A stretch of DNA of 64,000 bases, from assembly GCF_000711955.1 (NCBI RefSeq), contig NZ_KL543999.1, forward strand, positions 1 through 64,000. Direction: 5' to 3'. The DNA is from Nevskia soli DSM 19509 (GTDB taxonomy: Bacteria > Pseudomonadota > Gammaproteobacteria > Nevskiales > Nevskiaceae). Positions 56,695 through 64,000 of this stretch are shown here, piece after piece (the stretch's first letter is position 1; each line of letters opens with the position of its first letter). A model generated the notes under the pieces. It did no database searches. It was given only the letters and a program-made list of their open reading frames with translations, and was not told the DNA's origin. A program made the translations under genes and the position numbers.

Positions 56695-57900
56695 ATGAAC
56701 GAAGCAGTTATTGTGAGTGTTGCACGCACCCCCATCGGCAAGGCCTTCCGCGGCGCCTTCAACGACACCGAAGCCCCCGTCCTCGGCGGCCACGTACTGC
56801 GCGCCGTCGCCGAGCGCGCCGGCGTGGAGCCGGCCGCCATCGAGGACGTCCTGCTCGGCGCCGCCGCGCAGCAGGGCACCCAGGCCTACAACCTGGCCCG
56901 TCTCTGCACCTATACCGCCGGCTTCCCCGACACCGTGCCGGGCATGACGGTGGACCGCCAGTGCTCCTCCGGCCTGATGACCATCGCCGCCGTGGCCAAG
57001 AGCATCATGGTGGGCGAGGTGGACATCGCCATCGGCGGCGGCCTGGAGTCGATCTCCCTGGTGCAGAACTCGCACAAGAACAACTACCGCGCCGTGTCCG
57101 AGGCGGTGCTGGCCGCCGTGCCCACCGCCTACATCCCGATGATCGAGACCGCCGAGCTGGTGGCCGAACGCTACGGCATCAGCCGCGCGGCGCAGGACGA
57201 GTACTCCCTGCAAAGCCAGCAGCGCACCGCCGCCGCGCAGAAGGCGAACCTGTTCGCCGACGAGATCGTGCCGCTGACGACGACCAAGCAGCTCTTCGAC
57301 AAGGAAGGCAAGCCGACCACCAGGGAGCAGGTCACCCTGGCCAGGGACGAGGGTAACCGCGCCGAGACCACGCTGGAAGGCCTGGCCTCGCTCAAGCCGG
57401 TGTTCAAGGACGGCCGCTGGGTCAAGCAGGGCCAGCACATCACCGCCGGCAACGCCTCGCAGCTCTCCGACGGCGCCGCCGCCGCCCTGCTGATGAGCCG
57501 CGCCGAGGCGCAACGCCGCGGCCTCGAGCCGCTGGGCATCTACCGCGGCTCCGCCGTCGCCGGCTGCAAGCCGGACGAGATGGGCATTGGCCCGGTCTTC
57601 GCCGTGCCCAAGCTGCTGGCCAAACACGGCCTCAAGGTCGCGGACATCGGCCTGTGGGAACTGAACGAGGCGTTCGCCTGCCAGGTGCTGTACTGTCGCG
57701 ACAAGCTCGGCATTCCCAACGACCGCCTCAATGTCAATGGCGGCGCGATCGCCATCGGCCATCCTTTCGGCATGTCGGGCGCGCGCATGGTCGGGCATGC
57801 TCTGCTGGAAGGACGCCGCCGCGGCGTGAAGTACGCGGTGGTGACCATGTGCATCGGCGGCGGCATGGGGGCTGCGGCCCTGTTCGAGTTGCCTGCTTGA
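56695..57900 (+). CDS. Acetyl-CoA acyltransferase (thiolase)
   Basis: A 401-residue thiolase. Nucleophile Cys is in VDRQCSSGLMTI, followed by NEAFACQVLYC, His in NVNGGAIAIGHPFGMSG and the second Cys in TMCIGGGMGAAALFE. It is typical of degradative thiolases and a candidate FadA6 equivalent for ring C/D beta-oxidation. It is the last gene of the plus-strand catabolic run; 258 bp of non-coding DNA with a repeat follow. Confidence 0.9.
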   Translation: MNEAVIVSVARTPIGKAFRGAFNDTEAPVLGGHVLRAVAERAGVEPAAIEDVLLGAAAQQGTQAYNLARLCTYTAGFPDTVPGMTVDRQCSSGLMTIAAVAKSIMVGEVDIAIGGGLESISLVQNSHKNNYRAVSEAVLAAVPTAYIPMIETAELVAERYGISRAAQDEYSLQSQQRTAAAQKANLFADEIVPLTTTKQLFDKEGKPTTREQVTLARDEGNRAETTLEGLASLKPVFKDGRWVKQGQHITAGNASQLSDGAAAALLMSRAEAQRRGLEPLGIYRGSAVAGCKPDEMGIGPVFAVPKLLAKHGLKVADIGLWELNEAFACQVLYCRDKLGIPNDRLNVNGGAIAIGHPFGMSGARMVGHALLEGRRRGVKYAVVTMCIGGGMGAAALFELPA

Positions 57901-57981
57901 GTTTTTACATCGTTCCGGCTTGCGGCGCGCCTGATCGGGTGAGGGGCTGCGCGAATGACTCAATGTCATTCGCGTGGCCCC

Positions 57982-58050
57982 GAACGCCCGGCCAGGGATG
58001 GCCGGGCCGGGCTATCAGAGAAGTGCTCGGTAGCGCCAGGGATGGCAGCG
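57982..58050. repeat. GAACGCCCGGCCAGGGATG repeat, copy 2
   Basis: GAACGCCCGGCCAGGGATGG then CCGGGCCGGGC, followed by a GCGCCAGGGATGGCAGCGC hairpin. It matches the block in 10808-10900 and lies in the gap before the YCF48-like gene. Confidence 0.7.
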
Positions 58051-58158
58051 CTTGAACATGCAAGCAAGTGTGGTTGTAGAACAAATTACGAGAATCGTCC
58101 GTCGCGGTACCGGTTCATCCGGCCAGCGGCGTGACGGCGGAATCTGGAGGAGAGGGCG

Positions 58159-59193
58159 ATGAATCAGACACTGTCCGCGCCGGTCAAGGCGCAGCGCGAC
58201 AAGGCAAGCAACAGCGGCTGGCCGGCGGCGGTCTTCACCGGCATGGTGCTGGGCGCCGCCCTGTACGCCTTCTCGCCGCGTCCGGCGGCGCCGTTCCCCG
58301 CCACCCAGGTCTATCCCGACCGCGTGCTGATCAACGGCCTCGCCGAAAACGGCAAGCGCCTGCTCGCCGCCGGCGAGCAGGGCCACATCCTGGTCGCCGA
58401 CGATCCCAAGGGCCCCTGGCGCGATGCCGCCGTCAGCCCCCAGCGCGGCGCCACCTTCACCCAGGTCCATTACATCGGCGACAACGTGGCGCTGGCGGTC
58501 GGTCATGACGACTGGATCGTGCGCAGCGAGGACAACGGCCAGACCTGGAAGGAAGTCTCCTACAACGAGGACGCGGACCAGGCCGCGCCGCTGTTCGGCG
58601 TGGCCGGCCCCTACGACGGCAAGGTCTACGCCTTCGGCGCCTTCGGCACCCTGATGGTCTCCGCCGACCTGGGCAAGACCTGGCAGTCGCAGAAGTCCGA
58701 CGCCATCGGCGACAAGCACCTCTACGGCATGCTCGACGGCGGCAGCGCCCTGCTGCTGGTCGGCGAACAGGGCCTGATGCTCAAATCCACGGACGGCGGC
58801 GCCAACTGGCAGGCGCTGAAGCAGATCTACAAGGGTTCCTTCTTCGGCGCGCTGGAGCTGCCGGACAAGGGCTGGCTGGCCTACGGCATGCGCGGCCACG
58901 TCTTCGTCAGCCACGATGCCGGCGACACCTGGAAGGAGAGCGCCACCCCGGCGCCGCTGTCGATCTTCGGCGGCGCGCTGCGGGCCGACGGCAGGATCTT
59001 CCTGGCCGGCGCCCAGCGCACCGTGCTGGAGTCTGACGACGGCGGCGCGCACTTCAAGCTCTACGCCCAGGGCGAACGCCAGACCCTGGCCGCGGTGCTG
59101 CCCCTGGCCGATGGCCAGGTGCTGGTGGCCGGTGAACCGGGCCTGAGCATCCAGCATTCCGAAGCCGCGCCCGCCGCCGGGGGTGCCAAGTGA
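58159..59193 (+). CDS. YCF48/BNR-repeat exported protein
   Basis: A 344-residue protein with an N-terminal membrane segment (WPAAVFTGMVLGAALYAF, about 20-37) that would place the rest in the periplasm. Repeated BNR-like Asp-box strands are visible: NGQTWKEVSY, LGKTWQSQ, GGANWQAL, AGDTWKES and GGAHFKLY, forming a beta-propeller as in YCF48/HCF136. Such proteins often pair with RND exporters in steroid and hydrocarbon degraders. GGAGGAGAGG precedes the ATG. Its stop overlaps the RND gene ATG (TGATG). Confidence 0.85.
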   Translation: MNQTLSAPVKAQRDKASNSGWPAAVFTGMVLGAALYAFSPRPAAPFPATQVYPDRVLINGLAENGKRLLAAGEQGHILVADDPKGPWRDAAVSPQRGATFTQVHYIGDNVALAVGHDDWIVRSEDNGQTWKEVSYNEDADQAAPLFGVAGPYDGKVYAFGAFGTLMVSADLGKTWQSQKSDAIGDKHLYGMLDGGSALLLVGEQGLMLKSTDGGANWQALKQIYKGSFFGALELPDKGWLAYGMRGHVFVSHDAGDTWKESATPAPLSIFGGALRADGRIFLAGAQRTVLESDDGGAHFKLYAQGERQTLAAVLPLADGQVLVAGEPGLSIQHSEAAPAAGGAK

Positions 59194-61778
59194 TGAAGGC
59201 CAACAGCAGCTTCATCAGCCGCATGGTCGACGGCATCTCCAACGTCCTCATCGGCCGCCGCCACGTCCTCTCGGTGGTGTTCGCCGCGATGACCCTGTTC
59301 TTCGGCTACAGCGCCACCCACGTCAAGCTGGACCCCGGCTTCCTCAAGCTCCTGCCGGTGAAGCATGAATACATGCGCACCATGATGGAGTACATGAAGG
59401 ACTTCTCCGGCGCCAACACCTTGCTGGTCAACCTGCGCTGGAAGGGGCAGGGCGACATCTACAACAAGGAGTTCATGGACGACCTGCGCAAGGCCACCGA
59501 CGACGTCTTCTTCATCCCCGGCATCAACCGCACCCACGTCACCTCGCTGTTCACCCCCAATACCTGGTACCTGGAAATCACCGAGGACGGTTTCCGCGGC
59601 GAGCCGGTGGTGCCGGCCAAGTTCAGCGCCACCGACGAGGAGCTGGAGCGGGTGCGCCACAACGTCACCCTGTCCGGCCAGATCGGCCTGCTGGTGGCCA
59701 ACGACCTCAAGGGCGCCCTGATCCGCGCCGACCTGCAGGACGTCGATCCCAACGCGCCGCCCGACCAGATGCGCGTCGACTACTGGGAAGTGCAGAAGAA
59801 GCTCGAGGAGATCCGCGGCCGCTTCGAGAGCCCGCAGAAATACGTCTACAAGATCAAGCAGGCCCAGGGCCCGTTCAAGGCCGGCGACGTGGTCGGCGAG
59901 GGCTATGTCGACTACGGCTGGATGCTGCGCTACGAAACCTTCCAGGCCATCCCCAGGACCGATACCGGCGAAGCCGGTGAAGCCGTGCCGGTCAAGGGCA
60001 GCGAAGTCACCGTCGAGACGGTCAAGAACCCGGAATACGACCCGAACATCGAGGTCAACGTCATCGGCTTCGCCCGCCTGCTGGGCGACGTCATCAAGGG
60101 CCTGCTCGGCGTCTTCACCTTCTTCGGCCTGGCCTTCATCATCACCTTAGGCCTGCTCTACTGGTACACCCGCTCGCCGCGCCTGACCCTCACCGCCCTG
60201 GTGGTGGCCTTGCTGCCGGTACTGTGGCTGATCGGCATCCTGCCCCTGATCGGCTTCGGCGTGGACCCCATGTCCATCCTGGTGCCATTCCTGATCTTCT
60301 CCATCGGCGTCTCCCACGCGGTGCAGATGACCAACGCCTGGCGCCAGGAGGTGGTGGCCGGCGCCAGCGCCGTGGAAGCCTCGCGCAGCGCCTTCCGCAA
60401 GCTGTTCGTGCCGGGCGCGGTGGCGCTGCTGACCAACGCGCTGGGCTTCGCCGTGATCATGTTCATCCAGATCCCCATCGTGCACGAACTGGGCATCACC
60501 GCCTGCCTCGGCGTGCTGCTGATGATCATCACCAACAAGATGATCCTGCCGATCATCCTCACCCACATCCGCCTGGAGCAGTCCTGCCGCCAGCACACCG
60601 ACGATGCCCGCGGCGGCGGCGAAGGCGCGAAGATCTGGAGCATCATCGCCAAGTGCGCCGAACCGCGCTGCGCCGTCTGGGTCTTCGTCGTCTGCGGCGT
60701 GCTGCTGCTCGGCACCACCTGGCTGTCGCGCGGCCTGGTCATCGGCGACTCCGGCCACGGCGCGCCCGAACTGCGCCCGGATTCGCGCTACAACCGCGAC
60801 AGCGAGCAGATCGCCAGCACCTACCTGATCGGCGTCGACGTGCTGACCATCATCGTCGAGGCCAAGGACTTCGAGGGCGATTCCTGCCTGCACTACCCGG
60901 TGACCAACCTCATCGACCGCTTCGAGAGCAATATGCGCGGCGTCGCCGGCGTGCAGTCGGTGATGAGCGTGGGCGGCATCGGCCGCCTCGTCATCTCCGC
61001 CTTCAACGAGGGCAGCCCGCGCTGGGAAGCCCTGCCGCGCAGCGAGTCCGGCCTGTCCGTCGGCTCCCGCGCCTTCGATCCCAACCTGGGCTTCAACAAC
61101 GAGAGCTGCCGCGCCATCCAGGTGATGATCTTCACCAAGAACCATGACGGCCCCACCGTCGCCCACGTGGTCGAAGAGGCGAAGAAGTTCATCGCCGCCA
61201 ACCCGGTGGACGGCGTCAAGATGCGCCTGGCCAGCGGCAACGTCGGCGTCATGGCCGCCACCAACGAGGCGGTGGGCGATGCCGAGGTGAAGATGCTGCT
61301 GTCCATCTTCGGCGCCCTGATCCTGCTGTGCCTGCTCACCTTCCGCTCGGTCACCGCCGTGATCTGCGTCATCGTGCCGCTGACCATGGTCTCGATCTTC
61401 TGCAACGCCCTGATGGCCTCGCTCAGCATCGGCCTCAAGGTGGCCACCCTGCCGGTGATCGCCCTGGGCGTCGGCGTCGGCGTGGACTACGGCATCTACC
61501 TGTTCGAGCGCATCCAGCACCACATGCGCTGCGACGACATGAACTTCCACGACGCCTTCCACGCCGCCATGCGCCAGCGCGGCACCGCCGCCGTCTTCAC
61601 CGCCATTACCATGGCCGTGGCCGTCGGCACCTGGACCCTGTCCGCGCTCAAGTTCCAGGCCGACATGGGCCTGCTGCTCTCGTTCATGTTCCTGGTCAAC
61701 ATGCTCGGCGCCATCTGCCTGCTGCCGGCCCTGGGCGCCTGGTTCTACTACGGCCAGGGCAAGCCCTCGAAGGCCTGA
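59193..61778 (+). CDS. RND/MMPL-type membrane transporter
   Basis: An 861-residue member of the RND superfamily. The first membrane helix is about residues 20-37, a large periplasmic domain follows, then clusters of helices near 300-440 and a second half repeating the pattern (helix near 500, periplasmic domain, helices from about 690 to the end). The GVGVDYGIYLFERI segment carries the acidic residue typical of RND proton relays. It probably moves hydrophobic substrates such as steroids or lipids across or within the envelope with its YCF48 partner. GTG at 59190 is an alternative start. Confidence 0.87.
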   Translation: MKANSSFISRMVDGISNVLIGRRHVLSVVFAAMTLFFGYSATHVKLDPGFLKLLPVKHEYMRTMMEYMKDFSGANTLLVNLRWKGQGDIYNKEFMDDLRKATDDVFFIPGINRTHVTSLFTPNTWYLEITEDGFRGEPVVPAKFSATDEELERVRHNVTLSGQIGLLVANDLKGALIRADLQDVDPNAPPDQMRVDYWEVQKKLEEIRGRFESPQKYVYKIKQAQGPFKAGDVVGEGYVDYGWMLRYETFQAIPRTDTGEAGEAVPVKGSEVTVETVKNPEYDPNIEVNVIGFARLLGDVIKGLLGVFTFFGLAFIITLGLLYWYTRSPRLTLTALVVALLPVLWLIGILPLIGFGVDPMSILVPFLIFSIGVSHAVQMTNAWRQEVVAGASAVEASRSAFRKLFVPGAVALLTNALGFAVIMFIQIPIVHELGITACLGVLLMIITNKMILPIILTHIRLEQSCRQHTDDARGGGEGAKIWSIIAKCAEPRCAVWVFVVCGVLLLGTTWLSRGLVIGDSGHGAPELRPDSRYNRDSEQIASTYLIGVDVLTIIVEAKDFEGDSCLHYPVTNLIDRFESNMRGVAGVQSVMSVGGIGRLVISAFNEGSPRWEALPRSESGLSVGSRAFDPNLGFNNESCRAIQVMIFTKNHDGPTVAHVVEEAKKFIAANPVDGVKMRLASGNVGVMAATNEAVGDAEVKMLLSIFGALILLCLLTFRSVTAVICVIVPLTMVSIFCNALMASLSIGLKVATLPVIALGVGVGVDYGIYLFERIQHHMRCDDMNFHDAFHAAMRQRGTAAVFTAITMAVAVGTWTLSALKFQADMGLLLSFMFLVNMLGAICLLPALGAWFYYGQGKPSKA

Positions 61779-61839
61779 TGAGGGGTCAGAAATGCCGCCC
61801 AGGACTGGAGTAAGCTAGGCCCAGTACTCCAAACCAAAA

Positions 61840-61900
61840 TCCCCTCTCCCCTGCGACCGAAGGAAGTCCCCGTGGGACGGGAGAGGGCTAGGGAGAGGGG
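61840..61900. repeat. CTCTCCC-type repeat, degraded copy 3
   Basis: CCCCTCTCCC at the left and GGGAGAGGG, then GGGAGAGGGG, at the right form an imperfect inverted pair related to 11970-12080. It lies between the RND and AraC genes. Confidence 0.65.
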
Positions 61901-61993
61901 TGCTGCCTCTTCCGCAGGAAGAGGCAGTTGGTAGGGCGGCCCATGGCCGCCGCACGCCGCACTGGCCCAGAGACATCGGAGGAGGAACCAATC

Positions 61994-63001
61994 ATGGTGG
62001 CATCCGGCCTGATCAACCGCTTCGCGCGCGCCATGATCGGCAATGCCACGTCCAAGGGCTACCACGTCGAAGTCATCAGCGACGCCCTCCAGATCACGCC
62101 CGCCCTGGTGCGCGACAAGAGCGCCAGCTTCGATGCGCAGACCTTTTGCCGCATCTCGCGCAACGTCAAGCTGCTGATGGACGACGAGTTCTGCGGCTTC
62201 ACCACCGCGCCCTGCCGGGTCGGCTCCTTCCAGCACATGTGCGAAACCGCCCTGGACAGCCGCACCCTGGGCGAGGCCTTGCAACGGGCCTTCGGCTTCT
62301 ACGGCCAGCTCACCCACGATATCGGCTTCGAGCTGGACGCCCACCAGGACACTGCCAGCCTGCGCATGAGCCTGGCGCACCCGGAACTGGACCGCTACAA
62401 CTTCCTTTACGAGTGGTGGTTCATCGTCTGGTCGCACTTCGGGGCCTGGCTGATCGGGGAGGAAGTGCCGGTGGTCGCGGCGGACTTTCCCCATCCCCGG
62501 GCCGGTTCGCTGGAAGAGTATGGCGATACCCTCACCGGCAACTGCCGCTTCTCACGTCCGGTCGGCAGCCTGTTGCTGCCGGTGCAGTACCTGGAGCGGC
62601 GCATCATCCGCAAGCCGGAAGAGCTGGCGGCTTTCCTCCAGCCCAGCGGCTATGACATTGCCAATGTTTTCGGGGTCCATCGCAGTTTCCGCTCGCTGCT
62701 GCGGTCCCGTCTGCGTGAACATCTGGGGCAGACCCAGGCGCTGCTCTCCATCGAGGACGCTGCGGCCCACTACAACATCAGCAGCCAGACCTTGCGCCGT
62801 CGTCTTCAATCGGAATGCACCAGCTATCGGCTGGTCAAGGAAGAAGTGCGGCGGGAGGCGGTGCTGGAAATGTTGGGGCGGAGCGATGTCCGGATTGGGG
62901 AGGTTTCTTTGATGGCGGGGTTTGCGGAGACTAATGGGTTGTCGCGCGCCCTCAAGAATTGGGTGGGGATTAGTCCGAGCGCGTATCGGCAGCAATCGTA
63001 A
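61994..63001 (+). CDS. AraC-family transcriptional regulator
   Basis: A 335-residue regulator of the OruR/ArgR-like AraC branch. An N-terminal ligand-binding domain (about 20-210) precedes the double helix-turn-helix (about 235-335), with SIEDAAAHYNISSQTLRRRL as the first and IGEVSLMAGFAETNGLSRAL as the second motif, ending WVGISPSAYRQQ. It may control the YCF48-RND pair or the wider steroid regulon. AraC proteins bind asymmetric sites, which fits the non-palindromic motif described here. GGAGGAACC precedes the ATG. Confidence 0.88.
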   Translation: MVASGLINRFARAMIGNATSKGYHVEVISDALQITPALVRDKSASFDAQTFCRISRNVKLLMDDEFCGFTTAPCRVGSFQHMCETALDSRTLGEALQRAFGFYGQLTHDIGFELDAHQDTASLRMSLAHPELDRYNFLYEWWFIVWSHFGAWLIGEEVPVVAADFPHPRAGSLEEYGDTLTGNCRFSRPVGSLLLPVQYLERRIIRKPEELAAFLQPSGYDIANVFGVHRSFRSLLRSRLREHLGQTQALLSIEDAAAHYNISSQTLRRRLQSECTSYRLVKEEVRREAVLEMLGRSDVRIGEVSLMAGFAETNGLSRALKNWVGISPSAYRQQS

Positions 63002-63009
63002 GACCAAGT

Positions 63010-63444
63010 ATGTCGATAGCCGTCCTAACAGCATTTCTTACTGCTCTCGGAAGCATAGTGATCGCTGGGGCAACCTACTGGTTTACCAAGCAGCGAGAGC
63101 GTGATGCCGAATTGCGAAAGGAAAAGCTGGAACATTACAAGGACTTTGTCGCAAGTCTTAGCGGTATTGTCTCAGGCGATGCGACGCCTGAGGGCCAACG
63201 TGTTTTTGCAAGGGCATCTAACAAACTAATGTTGGTGGCGCCACAAGTAGTGATTGAAGCCCTTCAGGCATTCCAGCACGAAATACGAATATCCAACGAC
63301 AATAAGAGCATTCAGCGTCATGACCAGACGCTGTCGCAGTTGTTCTTCGAAATACGACGTGATCTAGGTATGTCGCCAGCGGATGATTCAAGAACATTTC
63401 AAGTAGGTCTGTGGGCATCAGGGGTCAAACCGGATAATTCTTAA
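63010..63444 (+). CDS. Small single-pass membrane protein, unknown function
   Basis: A 144-residue protein with one N-terminal membrane helix (VLTAFLTALGSIVIAGATYWF, about 5-25; shortened here), a charged KQRERDAELRKEK stretch and a helical cytoplasmic part. The sequence is visibly AT-richer than its neighbours and its codon use differs, which suggests recent acquisition. It resembles small membrane-anchored proteins of unknown role found near mobile or defence loci. It follows the AraC stop by 8 bases without being an obvious operon partner. Confidence 0.6.
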   Translation: MSIAVLTAFLTALGSIVIAGATYWFTKQRERDAELRKEKLEHYKDFVASLSGIVSGDATPEGQRVFARASNKLMLVAPQVVIEALQAFQHEIRISNDNKSIQRHDQTLSQLFFEIRRDLGMSPADDSRTFQVGLWASGVKPDNS

Positions 63445-63574
63445 AATGTAGCGGGTATAGGGCGCAATAAGCGAAGCGCATTGCGCCGGATGGGATGTTG
63501 AAACTTCACCGAGCGCGCTTGCGCGCGGCCTGTATCCTCCCTGCGGCTGACCGGAGCTTTTCGCCTCCGGCGAC

Positions 63575-63604
63575 CTACTTCTTGTCAACAGCGACAAGAA
63601 GTAG
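63575..63604. repeat. Perfect 12-bp stem hairpin
   Basis: CTACTTCTTGTC (63575-63586) and GACAAGAAGTAG (63593-63604) pair perfectly around a 6-base loop. It could work as a transcription terminator or belong to a dispersed repeat family. Confidence 0.8.
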
Positions 63605-63942
63605 GCAAGAAACGCCGCCCCGGAGTCTGCGCCCAACAATCGCCTGCGGCGATTGCTGGGTTCCCTGCGCTTCTCGCTCGTGGCGGGGTCCGCAGACAGG
63701 CCGTCCCTGGCCTGTCTGCGGACGCTTCGGCATCCCTGCCTCGCCCCGCGCAAAAGGCGCGGGCCCGTGTCGCCACGAGCTGCGATGCTCGGCGCAGACA
63801 ACGGGGAGGAACGTCAAAAGCCACGGCAACGGCGCAAAGCAACGTCAAAGGCCCAAAGCAAAATCAAAAGCACGCTCTTCCACCCTTCGTCATTCCCGCG
63901 TAGGCGAATCCAGTTTTGCCCTGCCGCTCTGGTGAAGCAGAG

Positions 63943-63994
63943 TAGGGCGGGAGATATCCCGCCTTCCGCGATTGGCGGGATGTCTCCCGCCCTA
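63943..63994. repeat. 21-bp inverted repeat (TAGGGCGGGAGA type)
   Basis: TAGGGCGGGAGATATCCCGC plus C (63943-63963) pairs with 63974-63994 with one mismatch in 21, around a 10-base loop. It is typical of dispersed palindromes and reaches almost to the window edge. Confidence 0.85.
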
Positions 63995-64000
63995 ATGGTT

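Larger units (their letters stand above)
63445..64000. other. Non-coding, repeat-rich region
   Basis: No convincing gene in the last 556 bases; the open frames here have low-complexity, Arg/Ala-rich shadow composition. The region holds several hairpins: GGCGCAAT/ATTGCGCC near 63458-63485, the 12-bp stem at 63575-63604, CAATCGCC/GGCGATTG near 63633-63651 and the 21-bp stem at 63943-63994. Such sequence is common as dispersed intergenic repeats in gammaproteobacteria. Confidence 0.6.

Noticed and set aside
63495..63935. A 146-codon open frame in the terminal non-coding region.
   Set aside because: Arg/Pro/Ala-rich, crosses several hairpins, no ribosome-binding site or recognisable domain.

Overview
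The window is GC-rich, densely coded DNA that looks like a chromosomal catabolic island of a gammaproteobacterium. The order cannot be fixed from the sequence; a Nevskiales/Solimonas-like host is a guess based on GC content, repeat types and gene style. Its theme is aerobic steroid or bile-acid degradation by the 9,10-seco pathway. The genes recognised are homologues of steroid delta-isomerase (KSI), 3-ketosteroid dehydrogenase, HsaA, HsaC, HsaD, HsaE/F/G, FadD3, IpdA/B/C, EchA20, IpdF, two split alpha/beta acyl-CoA dehydrogenases, two thiolases and a MaoC hydratase. KshA and HsaB are not in the window, so the pathway is completed elsewhere.

Layout: 1-1023 is an IS630-family insertion sequence. 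1.0-7.5 kb (minus strand) carries an HDOD regulator, two paralogous DUF1214 proteins, an EthD-like protein, a short-chain dehydrogenase (SDR) and a sulfotransferase, a set with no known pathway. 7.7-10.5 kb is a histidine kinase with a twin-receiver regulator. 10.9-14.6 kb (minus) is the meta-cleavage hydrolase / hydratase / aldolase / acetaldehyde dehydrogenase operon. 14.8-20.2 kb holds SDRs, a VOC protein, two NTF2-fold proteins (one resembling the bile-acid dehydratase BaiE) and a 3beta-HSD-like protein. 20.2-25.8 kb holds a LuxR regulator, KSI, HsaA and the KstD-like flavoprotein. 25.9-31.4 kb is an operon with an LvaA-like kinase and a possible LvaB-like partner. 31.4-36.2 kb is an unrelated block: a RAYT transposase with its REP sequences, then DUF3999 and DUF2339 membrane proteins. 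36.3-41.7 kb (minus) has a methyltransferase, SDRs, FadD3 and a ferredoxin. 42.0-57.9 kb (plus) is the ring A/B cleavage and ring C/D degradation run. 58.2-63.4 kb has a YCF48-RND export pair, an AraC regulator and a small membrane protein.

The main non-gene observation is a non-palindromic motif, roughly GTC-N6-GRTGAWGC. It lies upstream of at least five transcription units and always has the same orientation relative to the gene it precedes, including back-to-back copies in a divergent intergenic region. It could be the binding site of the regulon's activator. Several dispersed inverted-repeat families fill the gaps between genes.
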